Of a DNA stretch of 64,000 nucleotides, positions 35,442 through 43,745 are shown one piece after another. This DNA is from Lentisphaerae bacterium WC36 (GTDB lineage: Bacteria; Verrucomicrobiota; Lentisphaeria; Victivallales; SZUA-371). The notes below the pieces were generated by a model. That model did not search any database. It was not told the origin of the DNA and worked only from the letters and a program-made list of their open reading frames with translations. The position numbers were made by a program, and so were the translations under genes. The DNA is taken from contig CP085689.1 in assembly GCA_020683205.1 (NCBI GenBank), forward strand, positions 682,001 to 746,000, written 5' to 3'. Position 1 is the stretch's first letter. Each line of letters begins with the position of its first letter.

Positions 35442-36638
35442 ATGGCATTATTCAAATATAGAGTTAGCGATAGTAACGGTAAGATTTCTGAAACAGTAAT
35501 TGAAGCAGAAAGTAAAACCGAGTCATTATCAAGATTGAAAAATCGTTCGCTGGTGCCAATTAAATATTTAGGAGAAACAAATAAGGCTATTGGTAATAAA
35601 AAATCATTCGGTCGTAAGGATTTTGATGTTTATGATTTTACTGATCAATTAGAACCTTTGTTAAGAGCGCATATTCCACTTGAAAAGTCACTAAAAATGA
35701 TTTGTGATTCAATGGAGGAAAATAAAGGCGGAGCCGTAGTTAATTCTTTACGACGTGGCTTGCATGAAGGACGAAAATTTTCTGATTTAATTCGTGGACA
35801 TGGAGATCGTTTTCCTAAAATTTATGGGGAGTTGATTGAGTCAGGTGAAAAAACAGGGCAGATGGCGCAGATTGTCGCTCAATTGAGGTTATTTTTGAAT
35901 CGTAGTAAATTCATTAAAAACTTTATTATGAATGTGACAATGTATCCAATTATTATTATTTTTGTTATTTTTGCAGTTATGAATATTATGGTATTTTTCC
36001 TAATTCCAAAAATTTCAGAACAAACAGAAAATATGGGTAAAGAATTACCGCAATTTACCAAGATTGTTTTTGGTATTGGTGGTTTTTTTAAAGATTATTG
36101 GTATATCACTGTTGCATTAATTATTGGAGTATTTATTTTTGTAAGAATTGCAAAAAGTGGCGGAAGATGTAAAGTAATTTTGGATTCTTTTTTATTGAAA
36201 ATTCCATTGATTGGTCCATTAATTGTTGATGCAGAGATTAATCGTTTTACTAGAACTTTATCAATTTTAATTCAAAGCCACGTTCATGTTCTAGAAAGTG
36301 TGCGAATTGCTACAAATGTTCTAAACAATACTATTATTGCAAATTCTTTTGGGTCGATTCAAGCAGATTTGCGTGGCGGGGACAAATTGTCAAGTGCCAT
36401 GAAAAAAAGTTCTTTTGTGCCAAAAATTGTCTTTCAGATGCTTCAAGTTGGAGAGGAGACTGGTAGCATTGGTCAAATACTTCAAGAGGTTGCAGAACAA
36501 CGTGAAGAGTTGTTTCAAAATAGAGTAAAAAGAATGTTAACGATAATGGAACCAGCTTTAATTATTGGTTTAGCGGTGATAATTTTAATAATCGTTATTG
36601 CAATATTCTTAGCAATTATGAAAACAAATGAAATTTAA
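35442..36638 (+). CDS. gspF: T2SS inner-membrane platform protein GspF
   Basis: A 398-residue polytopic protein with the tandem GspF/PilC domain structure: soluble repeat 1 (about 60-165), membrane segments near 170-190 and 220-240, soluble repeat 2 (about 265-370), and a last membrane segment (about 370-392). Family motifs include LIESGEKTGQM and MLQVGEETGSI, the corresponding turns in the two repeats. It is 14 nt downstream of gspE. Confidence 0.95.
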   Translation: MALFKYRVSDSNGKISETVIEAESKTESLSRLKNRSLVPIKYLGETNKAIGNKKSFGRKDFDVYDFTDQLEPLLRAHIPLEKSLKMICDSMEENKGGAVVNSLRRGLHEGRKFSDLIRGHGDRFPKIYGELIESGEKTGQMAQIVAQLRLFLNRSKFIKNFIMNVTMYPIIIIFVIFAVMNIMVFFLIPKISEQTENMGKELPQFTKIVFGIGGFFKDYWYITVALIIGVFIFVRIAKSGGRCKVILDSFLLKIPLIGPLIVDAEINRFTRTLSILIQSHVHVLESVRIATNVLNNTIIANSFGSIQADLRGGDKLSSAMKKSSFVPKIVFQMLQVGEETGSIGQILQEVAEQREELFQNRVKRMLTIMEPALIIGLAVIILIIVIAIFLAIMKTNEI

Positions 36639-36704
36639 CACTAGTTTTTAAATATTAGTAGCATTAAAATAAAAAAATGAATATAAACGTTAGGAGAAAA
36701 AACT

Positions 36705-37142
36705 ATGAAATTAAATGATTTAAGAGGAAAACGTAGCCTTAAAAGATTTACTTTGATTGAGGTTATTGTTGTTATTGTTATTATTGCATTACTTGCAACA
36801 ATTGCTGCACCAAACTTTATGAAATGGATAAAACGCGCAAAAATTACTACTGCTACTGCGCAAATTAAGGCTCTTCAGCAGGCTGTTGAGTCTTATGAGT
36901 TTGACAATGGAAGTATACCTGATGCTAATACTGGACTTAGTGCTTTAATTACAAATCCAGGTGATTCTGAAACTTGGGATGGTCCATATTTAAAAGTTAA
37001 AAAGTTACCTTTAGACCCTTGGGGAGCAGAATACATTTATGCTGTTCCAGGAGAAGATGGTAGTAAATTTTCAATTAAAAGCCTTGGTAGTGACAAATCC
37101 GAAGGCGGTTCTGGTGAAGCTGCTGACATTATAAGCGAATAA
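36705..37142 (+). CDS. gspG: Major pseudopilin GspG
   Basis: A 145-residue pseudopilin. The type IV-like signal has FTLIEV with Glu at +5 and a hydrophobic helix, but the residue before the cleavage site is Arg (KR-FTLIE) rather than the nearly invariant Gly. The globular part is typical GspG: TGLSAL, WDGPYLK, LPLDPWGAEYIYAVPG, and a Ca-binding-type end LGSDKSEGG. A strong ribosome site (aggag) precedes the ATG. Confidence 0.95.
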   Translation: MKLNDLRGKRSLKRFTLIEVIVVIVIIALLATIAAPNFMKWIKRAKITTATAQIKALQQAVESYEFDNGSIPDANTGLSALITNPGDSETWDGPYLKVKKLPLDPWGAEYIYAVPGEDGSKFSIKSLGSDKSEGGSGEAADIISE

Positions 37143-37150
37143 ATTTTTTT

Positions 37151-37903
37151 ATGGTGAATTTAATAAAACGCAATAATAAAAAAAGAACTATACAAGCTTT
37201 TTTTACCTTAATTGAATTGATTGTTACCATTGTGATTATGGCGTTAGTTGCTACTATTGCTGTGGTACAGATTAATCGAGAGCCAGCGGTTTTAACAATC
37301 AAAAATTCTGCAAAACAGCTTAAAAGTATGATGCTTAGAGCATCTACTCAGGCTGTAGCAATGAATATTGTTGTTTCATTAGGTTATCATAAAGAGAAGC
37401 ATGCATTTTTTATTGTTTATGATTTTAATAGTTTAATGCAATTGCCGCGTGCAAAACAAAATTATAATTCTTCAAATAATGATGATGAATCTTCATCAAC
37501 AGATGAATTATCTGAAGAAGAGCGTATGCATTTGATGATTCAAAGAGCAGCAAATTATTCTGGTAATTCATATAAACTACTTGAAAAAATCACGTTTTGT
37601 TTAAATGAGCCAAATGATACACAAGCATTAGACGAATTAGCTGAAAAACAAGAAAACGAGCTTGATGAAAAAGAGAGTGATATTGAAGTTCTTAATGAGA
37701 ATTATAATAATAGCAGTCAATCAGCTGATAGCGATGAAGAAAAGCCAATTATTTTTGCTAGATTTTACCCAGACGGGACTGGATTTAGCGAAAAAGCAAT
37801 TATTAGTTTTGGTTCAATTTACTACAGAATAAGAGTTTCACCAGTAACTGGTTATATTTATATTGAACAGATTGATGAAAATGGTGATTTAATTGAAGAG
37901 TAG
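37151..37903 (+). CDS. gspH: Minor pseudopilin GspH-like
   Basis: A 250-residue pseudopilin with the signal QAF-FTLIELIVTIVI (no Gly at -1). The length exceeds the usual 150-190 residues because of an acidic, Ser/Asn/Asp/Glu-rich insertion (about 98-130) and a second acidic stretch (about 160-200). The tail ends with strands FARFYPDGTGFS and YYRIRVSPVTGYIYIEQ, the GspH core pattern. Position after gspG fits. Confidence 0.8.
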   Translation: MVNLIKRNNKKRTIQAFFTLIELIVTIVIMALVATIAVVQINREPAVLTIKNSAKQLKSMMLRASTQAVAMNIVVSLGYHKEKHAFFIVYDFNSLMQLPRAKQNYNSSNNDDESSSTDELSEEERMHLMIQRAANYSGNSYKLLEKITFCLNEPNDTQALDELAEKQENELDEKESDIEVLNENYNNSSQSADSDEEKPIIFARFYPDGTGFSEKAIISFGSIYYRIRVSPVTGYIYIEQIDENGDLIEE

Positions 37904-37913
37904 GTATTATATA

Positions 37914-38372
37914 ATGAAGATTTTTTTTAGAAAATTTACCTCAATAATTACTGCAAAAGCAGTTGCAAAATTAAGCTTTAAAGGCTTCACTTTAGTTGAA
38001 GTTGTAGTTGCAATGTTGATTTTGTCATTAGGGCTAGTAGCGCATTTTTCTTTAATTAGTTCTGTTTCAAATCGGGTGACTAAAGCAAAAAAAGAGTGGG
38101 AAAATCAACATATGATCACTCAAGCAGCTGAATTTTATATGCTTTATGCTAAAGAAAAGAATAATAAACCTGATGAAGTTTTTTTCCCTTATGAAAATTA
38201 TTCAGCTACGAGTAAACATCTTGATGATGAAAATAATATTTTACCTGAAGAAGTTGATGCTGAAATGAATGGGTGGAAATTTGTGCCGATGAAAATTGAT
38301 CTTTTGGACACAAATAACAATGTAATTCAATCAATTACTATTGACCGAATCCTTAAAGAGAGTGATTTATAA
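37914..38372 (+). CDS. gspI: Minor pseudopilin GspI
   Basis: A 152-residue pseudopilin using ATG 37914, preceded by an AGG-containing site. An upstream in-frame TTG at 37893 would overlap gspH and has no site. The signal is canonical (KG-FTLVEVVVAMLIL). It has a helical stalk and a small globular end, as in GspI, which forms the tip complex with GspJ and GspK. The stop overlaps the start of gspJ by one base. Confidence 0.85.
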   Translation: MKIFFRKFTSIITAKAVAKLSFKGFTLVEVVVAMLILSLGLVAHFSLISSVSNRVTKAKKEWENQHMITQAAEFYMLYAKEKNNKPDEVFFPYENYSATSKHLDDENNILPEEVDAEMNGWKFVPMKIDLLDTNNNVIQSITIDRILKESDL

Positions 38373-39067
38373 TGTTTTTTTTAATAAAGAGAAGAGTTCG
38401 AAAGGCGGTTAATAAAAGAATTAAAAAAAAATTCACATTAATTGAGATTATTTTAGCGATTTTAATTTTTTCAATTATTATGACTTTAGTGTCAATGAGT
38501 TTGTATTCGGTTCAAAAGACTTACGAAAAAGTAGATAAATTTAACGCTCGGCTGGACCAATATCAATCAATTGATCGTTTTTGTGATACGGTTATAAAAA
38601 ATATGGTGCCGTTTAAATGGCAAAATCGTGATTCTAAAAAAATACAGCAAGTTTTTAAAGGTGAAAATAATGAGATGTTTTTTGCTTATTTACATCGTAT
38701 TAATGATGTGGAAGAAGGGGCGCTACGTTTTGTAAAAATTTACCTTGAAGACGAAAAAGTAAAAATTAAATATCGTAAATATCCACTTTTGCACTGGGAT
38801 GAAAGCGACATTGGTGTTGAAACCGAAATAATTGCTAAAGACGTTGACGCGCTAAATTTTTTATATGTTGACACTAAAAGTGGTGGACAATATGACATTG
38901 AGTGGAATGATTCATGGAATGAAGACTCAAATCCAAATATTCCATTAGCAGTGCAAATAAAAATTAAATGGAAAAGTGGAAAAAGTGAAGTATGGCTGCG
39001 CCGCGTAGCCGCTTCGTCACGATATTCGACACATGGTATACGTCAAACTTCTAATTCGAAGAAATAG
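38372..39067 (+). CDS. gspJ: Minor pseudopilin GspJ
   Basis: A 231-residue pseudopilin with signal KK-FTLIEIILAILIF (Lys rather than Gly at -1). The body has the GspJ pattern: long helix, strands around ALRFVKIYLEDEKVKIKYRKYPLLHW, and a C-terminal PLAVQIKIKWKSGKSEVWLRRV strand pair. It overlaps gspI by one base. Confidence 0.85.
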   Translation: MFFLIKRRVRKAVNKRIKKKFTLIEIILAILIFSIIMTLVSMSLYSVQKTYEKVDKFNARLDQYQSIDRFCDTVIKNMVPFKWQNRDSKKIQQVFKGENNEMFFAYLHRINDVEEGALRFVKIYLEDEKVKIKYRKYPLLHWDESDIGVETEIIAKDVDALNFLYVDTKSGGQYDIEWNDSWNEDSNPNIPLAVQIKIKWKSGKSEVWLRRVAASSRYSTHGIRQTSNSKK

Positions 39068-39099
39068 TAATAATTTAAAACTCTAAATATTAATTAAAA

Positions 39100-40182
39100 A
39101 TGAATAACCAGTATAAGAAATATTTTAATTTATTAAGATTACGACTAAAAAGTAATAAAGGTGTAGCTCTTTTGGTCGTAACGACGATGCTTATGATGGT
39201 TGCATTTTTTTGTGGAGCGATTATTATGATTGCTCAGACTGCAGCTTTGACGACACGTGCGACAACAGGAATTAGCAAATTTAACCTTTTGGCTGAAGGT
39301 GCCGCTAATCGAGTGAAATGGATAATATTGTGGGATAAAGCACAAAAAAATCCACGATCATTAGGTAACGAGGCAACGTTAGAAAAAACTCAAGAGCTTG
39401 GCTTTGATCGTTATTTAGCTGATGGAAGAGTTTATACTTTAAATTATTATGGCTATGACATTGATGTGTGGGTCAAGGATGCAGCTGCAGGGTTAAATTT
39501 TTATACAGACCAGCCTGATAAAGTTTTAGATTACTTCAAAGCTCAAACCGAAAATGAAGACAATAATGGTTTAGCTGGTGTAACAGGGCTTGAAAATAAC
39601 GAAGATCTTGATGAATTAGAGGATTTCAAAAAATTAGTTAAAGATTATGTTGATCAGGATAGTGAAACAAATTTTGACAGTATGGAAAAAGATGAATATG
39701 AGGGAGAGGATAAGTCGCCATTACCACGGGATGAAATATTTCAATTTCGTGAAGAGATTTTATGGATATCAAAAAGTGAAAAATTTTTCGAGGTTAATTC
39801 TTTTGGTCAAATTGATTTAGTACGGATATTACCCCCTGAAGGATTGAGTGAAATTAGCGCATCTGATAATTTATTTAGTGTTCCACTAGATTATATTAAA
39901 ACTATTAGCAAGTTGGAAGATGAGGAGGTTAAACAAGTTGCCGAGGCTATAAAGGAATGGTTGAGCAATGATACACCAATTGAAGAATCCTTAGAACTTG
40001 AATTATACACAAAGATTAAAAATAAATTTTCAATGTCCGAAAGTGGTTATTATACCATAAAAGTAAGACCAGGTCGCAAAAGTCAAATCTTAATTCCAGG
40101 TCGCATTTTAAGTGAAACTCTTGAAATTGGCGATACTGTTGGACAAGATGGTTTTAGATTTTACGAGTGGGCGTTTTATTAA
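39100..40182 (+). CDS. gspK: Minor pseudopilin GspK
   Basis: A 360-residue tip pseudopilin. Signal NKG-VALLVVTTM with Gly at -1 and no Glu5, as typical for GspK. The large alpha-helical middle domain (about 130-290) contains WVKDAAAGLNFY and the repeated EEI/FQFREEI helices. The end (GYYTIKVRPGRKSQILI) is the family's closing strand. It is the last pseudopilin of the operon; no prepilin peptidase (GspO) gene is here. Confidence 0.85.
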   Translation: MNNQYKKYFNLLRLRLKSNKGVALLVVTTMLMMVAFFCGAIIMIAQTAALTTRATTGISKFNLLAEGAANRVKWIILWDKAQKNPRSLGNEATLEKTQELGFDRYLADGRVYTLNYYGYDIDVWVKDAAAGLNFYTDQPDKVLDYFKAQTENEDNNGLAGVTGLENNEDLDELEDFKKLVKDYVDQDSETNFDSMEKDEYEGEDKSPLPRDEIFQFREEILWISKSEKFFEVNSFGQIDLVRILPPEGLSEISASDNLFSVPLDYIKTISKLEDEEVKQVAEAIKEWLSNDTPIEESLELELYTKIKNKFSMSESGYYTIKVRPGRKSQILIPGRILSETLEIGDTVGQDGFRFYEWAFY

Positions 40183-40209
40183 TAAAATAATAAGGGGAAG
40201 GAACAACTA

Positions 40210-40920
40210 ATGCAAAACGGTTTAGGCAATATTCATAGCTCGATTATAAAAAAACAACGAGAAGAATTTGAGAAAGTTAAGCACCAAAAGTGTAGAAATG
40301 CTGATGATTTTGATGACTCAATTGCAAAACAGATTCCATGGAAGTTTGCACCATACACTATATCAAGCAGCAATATGAGAATAATGCAAAAATGTCTATT
40401 TCATTCTCAAAGGCTTAAAATGTGCTTAAAAATAAAACATTTGATATTTTGTTCAATTTTTATGGCTGTTGGAATTGGGTTGTTTTTTATTATTGATTTT
40501 ATTCCTAATGAACATTTAGTTAGTAAAATATTTGGTTGTATAGTGATAAGTCTTTTAGGAATTGCTTTTTTTGCTGTTGGTTTTTTATCAGTTTTTTTTA
40601 ATTTAAAGCCATTTTGTTTTGATAAGAAAAAAGAAATTTTTTGGTATGGATTTTTTGCCCCAAAAGTAAAAGAAGATTATAGCCATAATTTTAATGCAAA
40701 ATTAAAGTATCGTAAGCTTGAAGAAATTTACGCGATCCAGTTTGTTACAGTCATGAGTCCGAACATGGGAATGGTTAATTATCAGTTAAATTTAGTTTTC
40801 AAAGATGCTACAATTAAAATCTTAACATATCACTCTTTTTTTGAAAGTAAGCAGCAGTTAATGCAGTCCGCTAAAAAATTATCGGAATTTCTTGAAGTTC
40901 CTCTTTGGGATGCAACTTAA
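40210..40920 (+). CDS. Membrane protein of unknown function downstream of T2SS genes
   Basis: A 236-residue protein with two adjacent membrane segments (about 78-97 and 107-127) and a soluble C-terminal region (about 130-236) of beta-rich character (YRKLEEIYAIQFV, YQLNLVFKDATIKILTYHSF) followed by a helix, somewhat like bacterial PH-type membrane proteins. It has a good ribosome site (aaggggaagg) and follows gspK by 27 nt, so it may be the last gene of the secretion operon. Family not recognised. Confidence 0.7.
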   Translation: MQNGLGNIHSSIIKKQREEFEKVKHQKCRNADDFDDSIAKQIPWKFAPYTISSSNMRIMQKCLFHSQRLKMCLKIKHLIFCSIFMAVGIGLFFIIDFIPNEHLVSKIFGCIVISLLGIAFFAVGFLSVFFNLKPFCFDKKKEIFWYGFFAPKVKEDYSHNFNAKLKYRKLEEIYAIQFVTVMSPNMGMVNYQLNLVFKDATIKILTYHSFFESKQQLMQSAKKLSEFLEVPLWDAT

Positions 40921-41014
40921 TTTTATTAATAAAATTCGCTTATCACTTGCAGAATTTTCAAAACAGTGGCATTATATAAGTGAAAATTAAACATAAATAA
41001 ATAGGAATAAATTA

Positions 41015-41554
41015 ATGAGATATTTTATTGCAATTGATATACCAAAAGAGTTGCGTTTAGAAATTAAGCGTTACTGTCAAAAATACAATAAAGTTAAATG
41101 GCAACCTCAAAATAATCAGCATATTACGATGCGTTTTATGGGAGAGATTAAAACTAATGATAAACTGGAAGATATTAAAGAATCTTTAAATAAGGTGATG
41201 TATGCGCCATTTCGCACCTACGTTAGTGGCTATGACTTTTTCCCAACAGCAAAATCTCCGTCTGTTTTCACTTTAAGCTTAGAAGCAAGTAAAGAATTTA
41301 TTGGATTTAAAAGCGAAATTGATGGGGCATTACGTGATCATGGAGTTCTAGCTGATCGTAAAACTTTTAAGCCTCATATTACACTATGTCGCTTTAAACG
41401 TGGCTCTCACAAAAAAATTGTTAAGCAAATGACTGAGCATTTTGCAGATTTTCCTGAATTAGATTTTGAAATAGACAGTTTCCATTTATATGAAAGCAGA
41501 TTGACAAAAGGTGTTACAACTCATACAAAATTAGAGAGTTATAGTCTATATTGA
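41015..41554 (+). CDS. thpR: RNA 2',3'-cyclic phosphodiesterase (2H superfamily)
   Basis: A 179-residue member of the ThpR/LigT family, which opens 2',3'-cyclic phosphates on RNA ends. Both HxTx catalytic motifs are present: HITM near residue 40 and HITL near 128 (FKPHITLCRFK). N-terminus RYFIAIDIPKELR is typical. Length matches the family (about 175-190). ribosome site taggaa precedes the ATG. It stands alone upstream of phoA. Confidence 0.93.
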   Translation: MRYFIAIDIPKELRLEIKRYCQKYNKVKWQPQNNQHITMRFMGEIKTNDKLEDIKESLNKVMYAPFRTYVSGYDFFPTAKSPSVFTLSLEASKEFIGFKSEIDGALRDHGVLADRKTFKPHITLCRFKRGSHKKIVKQMTEHFADFPELDFEIDSFHLYESRLTKGVTTHTKLESYSLY

Positions 41555-41887
41555 TTTAGTGGATTTTATTATTAAAACTATTAAATAAAAAAAAATGACA
41601 ATTAATATTAATTATTTCTTGTAAATTGTTAAAATTTACATTATAATTTATTAAACTTGGTTTAAATTAATCAAAAAGAGTAATTATTATTGGTTTGTCA
41701 TTTTTTTGGGCTTCTAATGAAATTCGTTTTTTTAGATCATCCTTAACTTTTAGAATGTCCTATAAATTTTTTTTATAAGTTAGGGAAATCTGATTGTGAA
41801 TTATTACTATAATTTTTATAAAACTAAACTACTTGATTAATCGAGTAGAGGTTGTTTATTTTTAACAAATCAAAATGAGGTATTACA
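41555..41887. other. 333-bp intergenic region upstream of alkaline phosphatase
   Basis: No gene seen. A -10-like TATAAT lies at 41808-41813 with no matching -35, which would fit an activator-dependent promoter. A 20-nt near-perfect inverted repeat (ctacttgatt / aatcgagtag, 41829-41848) follows it in the leader. The ribosome site gaggt precedes the phoA ATG. Confidence 0.4.
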
Positions 41888-43381
41888 ATGAAATTTGTAG
41901 AGAAAAAGCAAGGGAAATTAACACGATTATTAGTAGCATCACTTTTTTGTGCTACATCTTTTTCCGCTGTATCTGCTTTTGCAAACTGTGGAGCTAATCA
42001 TGAGAAAAAATCTTGTCAAAAACTTTATAATGGAAAACCTGTAAAATATGTTTTCTTAATGATTGGTGATGGTATGGCTGTAACTCAGGTAAATGTTAGT
42101 CGTAAATATAATCAGAAACCATTGACAATTGATGCTTTCCCTGTAAGAGGTTTAACTTTTACTGCCTCATTAAATAGGTTTATTACTGATTCTGGAGCAG
42201 CAGCTACAGCTATGGCAACAGGTACAAAAACGGGCCAAACGATGCTTTCTGTAGATATTAATGGTCGCCCATTATATACTGTAGCTACCAAAGCAAAAAA
42301 ATATTCTAAACGCAAAGTGGGTATTATTTCTACTGCTAGTATCAATCATGCAACACCAGCAGCATTTTACGCAACTGAAAAAAGCCGTAGTAGCTATTAT
42401 GCAATTGGTAAACATTTAGCTAATTCGAGCATTGATTTTTACGGTGGCGGTGGAGTAAATCATTATAATGGTGATGAGGGCAGCGTCTACGAATTGGCTA
42501 AAAAGAATGATTTTGAGGTTATTAGAACTAAAGATGGTTTTAATAATTTAAAGAATGGTCAATACAAGAAAGTATTTTTGACAGCCCCACGCTTAAGAGG
42601 CGATGCTTCTATGCAAAAGAGTATTGATTCTACTAAAGATGATGTATCTTTAGCACAAATTACTGCAAAAGCTATTGAGGTTCTTGATAATGATAATGGA
42701 TTTTTTATTATGGTTGAAGGAGGTCAAATTGACTGGTCTTGCCATGAAAATGATGCTGCAACTGTTATTCATGAAACTTTAGCATTTGATAAAGCCATTA
42801 GTGTTGCATATGAATTTGCACAAAAACATCCTGAAGAAACTTTAATCGTTGTTGCTGGAGACCATGAAACAGGTGGTTTAAGAATTGGTTTAAGTGGTAA
42901 TCAGTTTAAAAAATATTACGATGTTCTATCAAAACAAAAAGTTTCTGCAGGAACCTTTAATGGTAAATTAAATAAACTTTTAGGAACTTTTGAATATAGT
43001 GAAGACGCTACAAAAATTTCTGAACAATATGCAAAAGTTTTACCATTAATTAAAGAGTGTTTTGGTAATGATATATCAAAAACTCAAGAAAAAATCTTTA
43101 AAGAAGGTTTTGTTGCTACAATGCGTAAGCGTGCTGGAAAGGGTACTGATCATGGTAATTGGGGTAATTACACTCCATTAACGGTTATTATTACACATTC
43201 AATTAATCAAAAAGCTGGAGTTACTTGGTCAACTTTTAATCATACATCAGCCCCAACAACAGTTTTTGCTTATGGTAAAGGAGCTAAATCTTTCTCTGGT
43301 GATTACCAAAATTCTGACTTGGGTTTAAAGTTAATGTCAGCAATTGGTGTTCCAGCAAAAGTTGAATATGTTACAAAATAA
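41888..43381 (+). CDS. phoA: Alkaline phosphatase, exported
   Basis: A 497-residue phosphomonoesterase with a signal peptide cut after about AFA (33). Motifs: FLMIGDGM (metal Asp), nucleophile Ser102 in TDSGAAATAMATGTKTGQ, EGGQIDWSCHENDA, VVAGDHETGG, and a late metal-His segment TDHGNWG. All metal-ligand motifs are present, so activity is expected, in the periplasm or outside, releasing phosphate from organic phosphoesters. A strong terminator follows. Confidence 0.95.
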   Translation: MKFVEKKQGKLTRLLVASLFCATSFSAVSAFANCGANHEKKSCQKLYNGKPVKYVFLMIGDGMAVTQVNVSRKYNQKPLTIDAFPVRGLTFTASLNRFITDSGAAATAMATGTKTGQTMLSVDINGRPLYTVATKAKKYSKRKVGIISTASINHATPAAFYATEKSRSSYYAIGKHLANSSIDFYGGGGVNHYNGDEGSVYELAKKNDFEVIRTKDGFNNLKNGQYKKVFLTAPRLRGDASMQKSIDSTKDDVSLAQITAKAIEVLDNDNGFFIMVEGGQIDWSCHENDAATVIHETLAFDKAISVAYEFAQKHPEETLIVVAGDHETGGLRIGLSGNQFKKYYDVLSKQKVSAGTFNGKLNKLLGTFEYSEDATKISEQYAKVLPLIKECFGNDISKTQEKIFKEGFVATMRKRAGKGTDHGNWGNYTPLTVIITHSINQKAGVTWSTFNHTSAPTTVFAYGKGAKSFSGDYQNSDLGLKLMSAIGVPAKVEYVTK

Positions 43382-43439
43382 TTTAAATAATTAAAGTGTG
43401 TTATTATTTAATACTTTAAATTTATTATAAACAAAAAAG

Positions 43440-43471
43440 CGATATTCATCATTACAGAATATCGTTTTTTT
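43440..43471 (+). terminator. Rho-independent terminator of phoA
   Basis: An 8-bp stem (cgatattc / gaatatcg) with a 9-nt loop is followed by seven T. The flanking A-run and T-run extend the pairing. On the minus strand the A-run may help terminate ptsP read-through. Confidence 0.9.
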
Positions 43472-43502
43472 GTTGCAATGATGATATTGCTTGTACAGTA
43501 TT

Positions 43503-43745
43503 GCTGAATTATATTTCAATACCGTTATTTTTATACATTTTAATATAGTAGTCTTGAATTGTTCACTTCCGCGTAAGCCAATACATTTTTTTAATAACCT
43601 TTGACATTTTTCTAAGTCTAAGTGCTGAATTATATTTCAATACCGTTATTTTTATACATTTTAATAATAGTAGCCTTGACTTGTTCACTTCCGCGTAAGC
43701 CAATACATTTTTTTAATAACCTTTGACATTTTTCTAAGTCTAAAT
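43503..43745. repeat. Tandem duplication of the ptsP 3' end (about 121 bp x 2)
   Basis: Copy 1 at 43503-43623 lies outside the gene and copy 2 at 43624-43745 forms the last 38 codons of ptsP plus its stop. They differ by a 1-nt deletion and a handful of substitutions. Both begin at an identical gctgaat, which also recurs at the inner boundary (43746), as expected of slippage or unequal exchange at a short homology. Copy 1 is frameshifted and non-coding. Confidence 0.95.
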
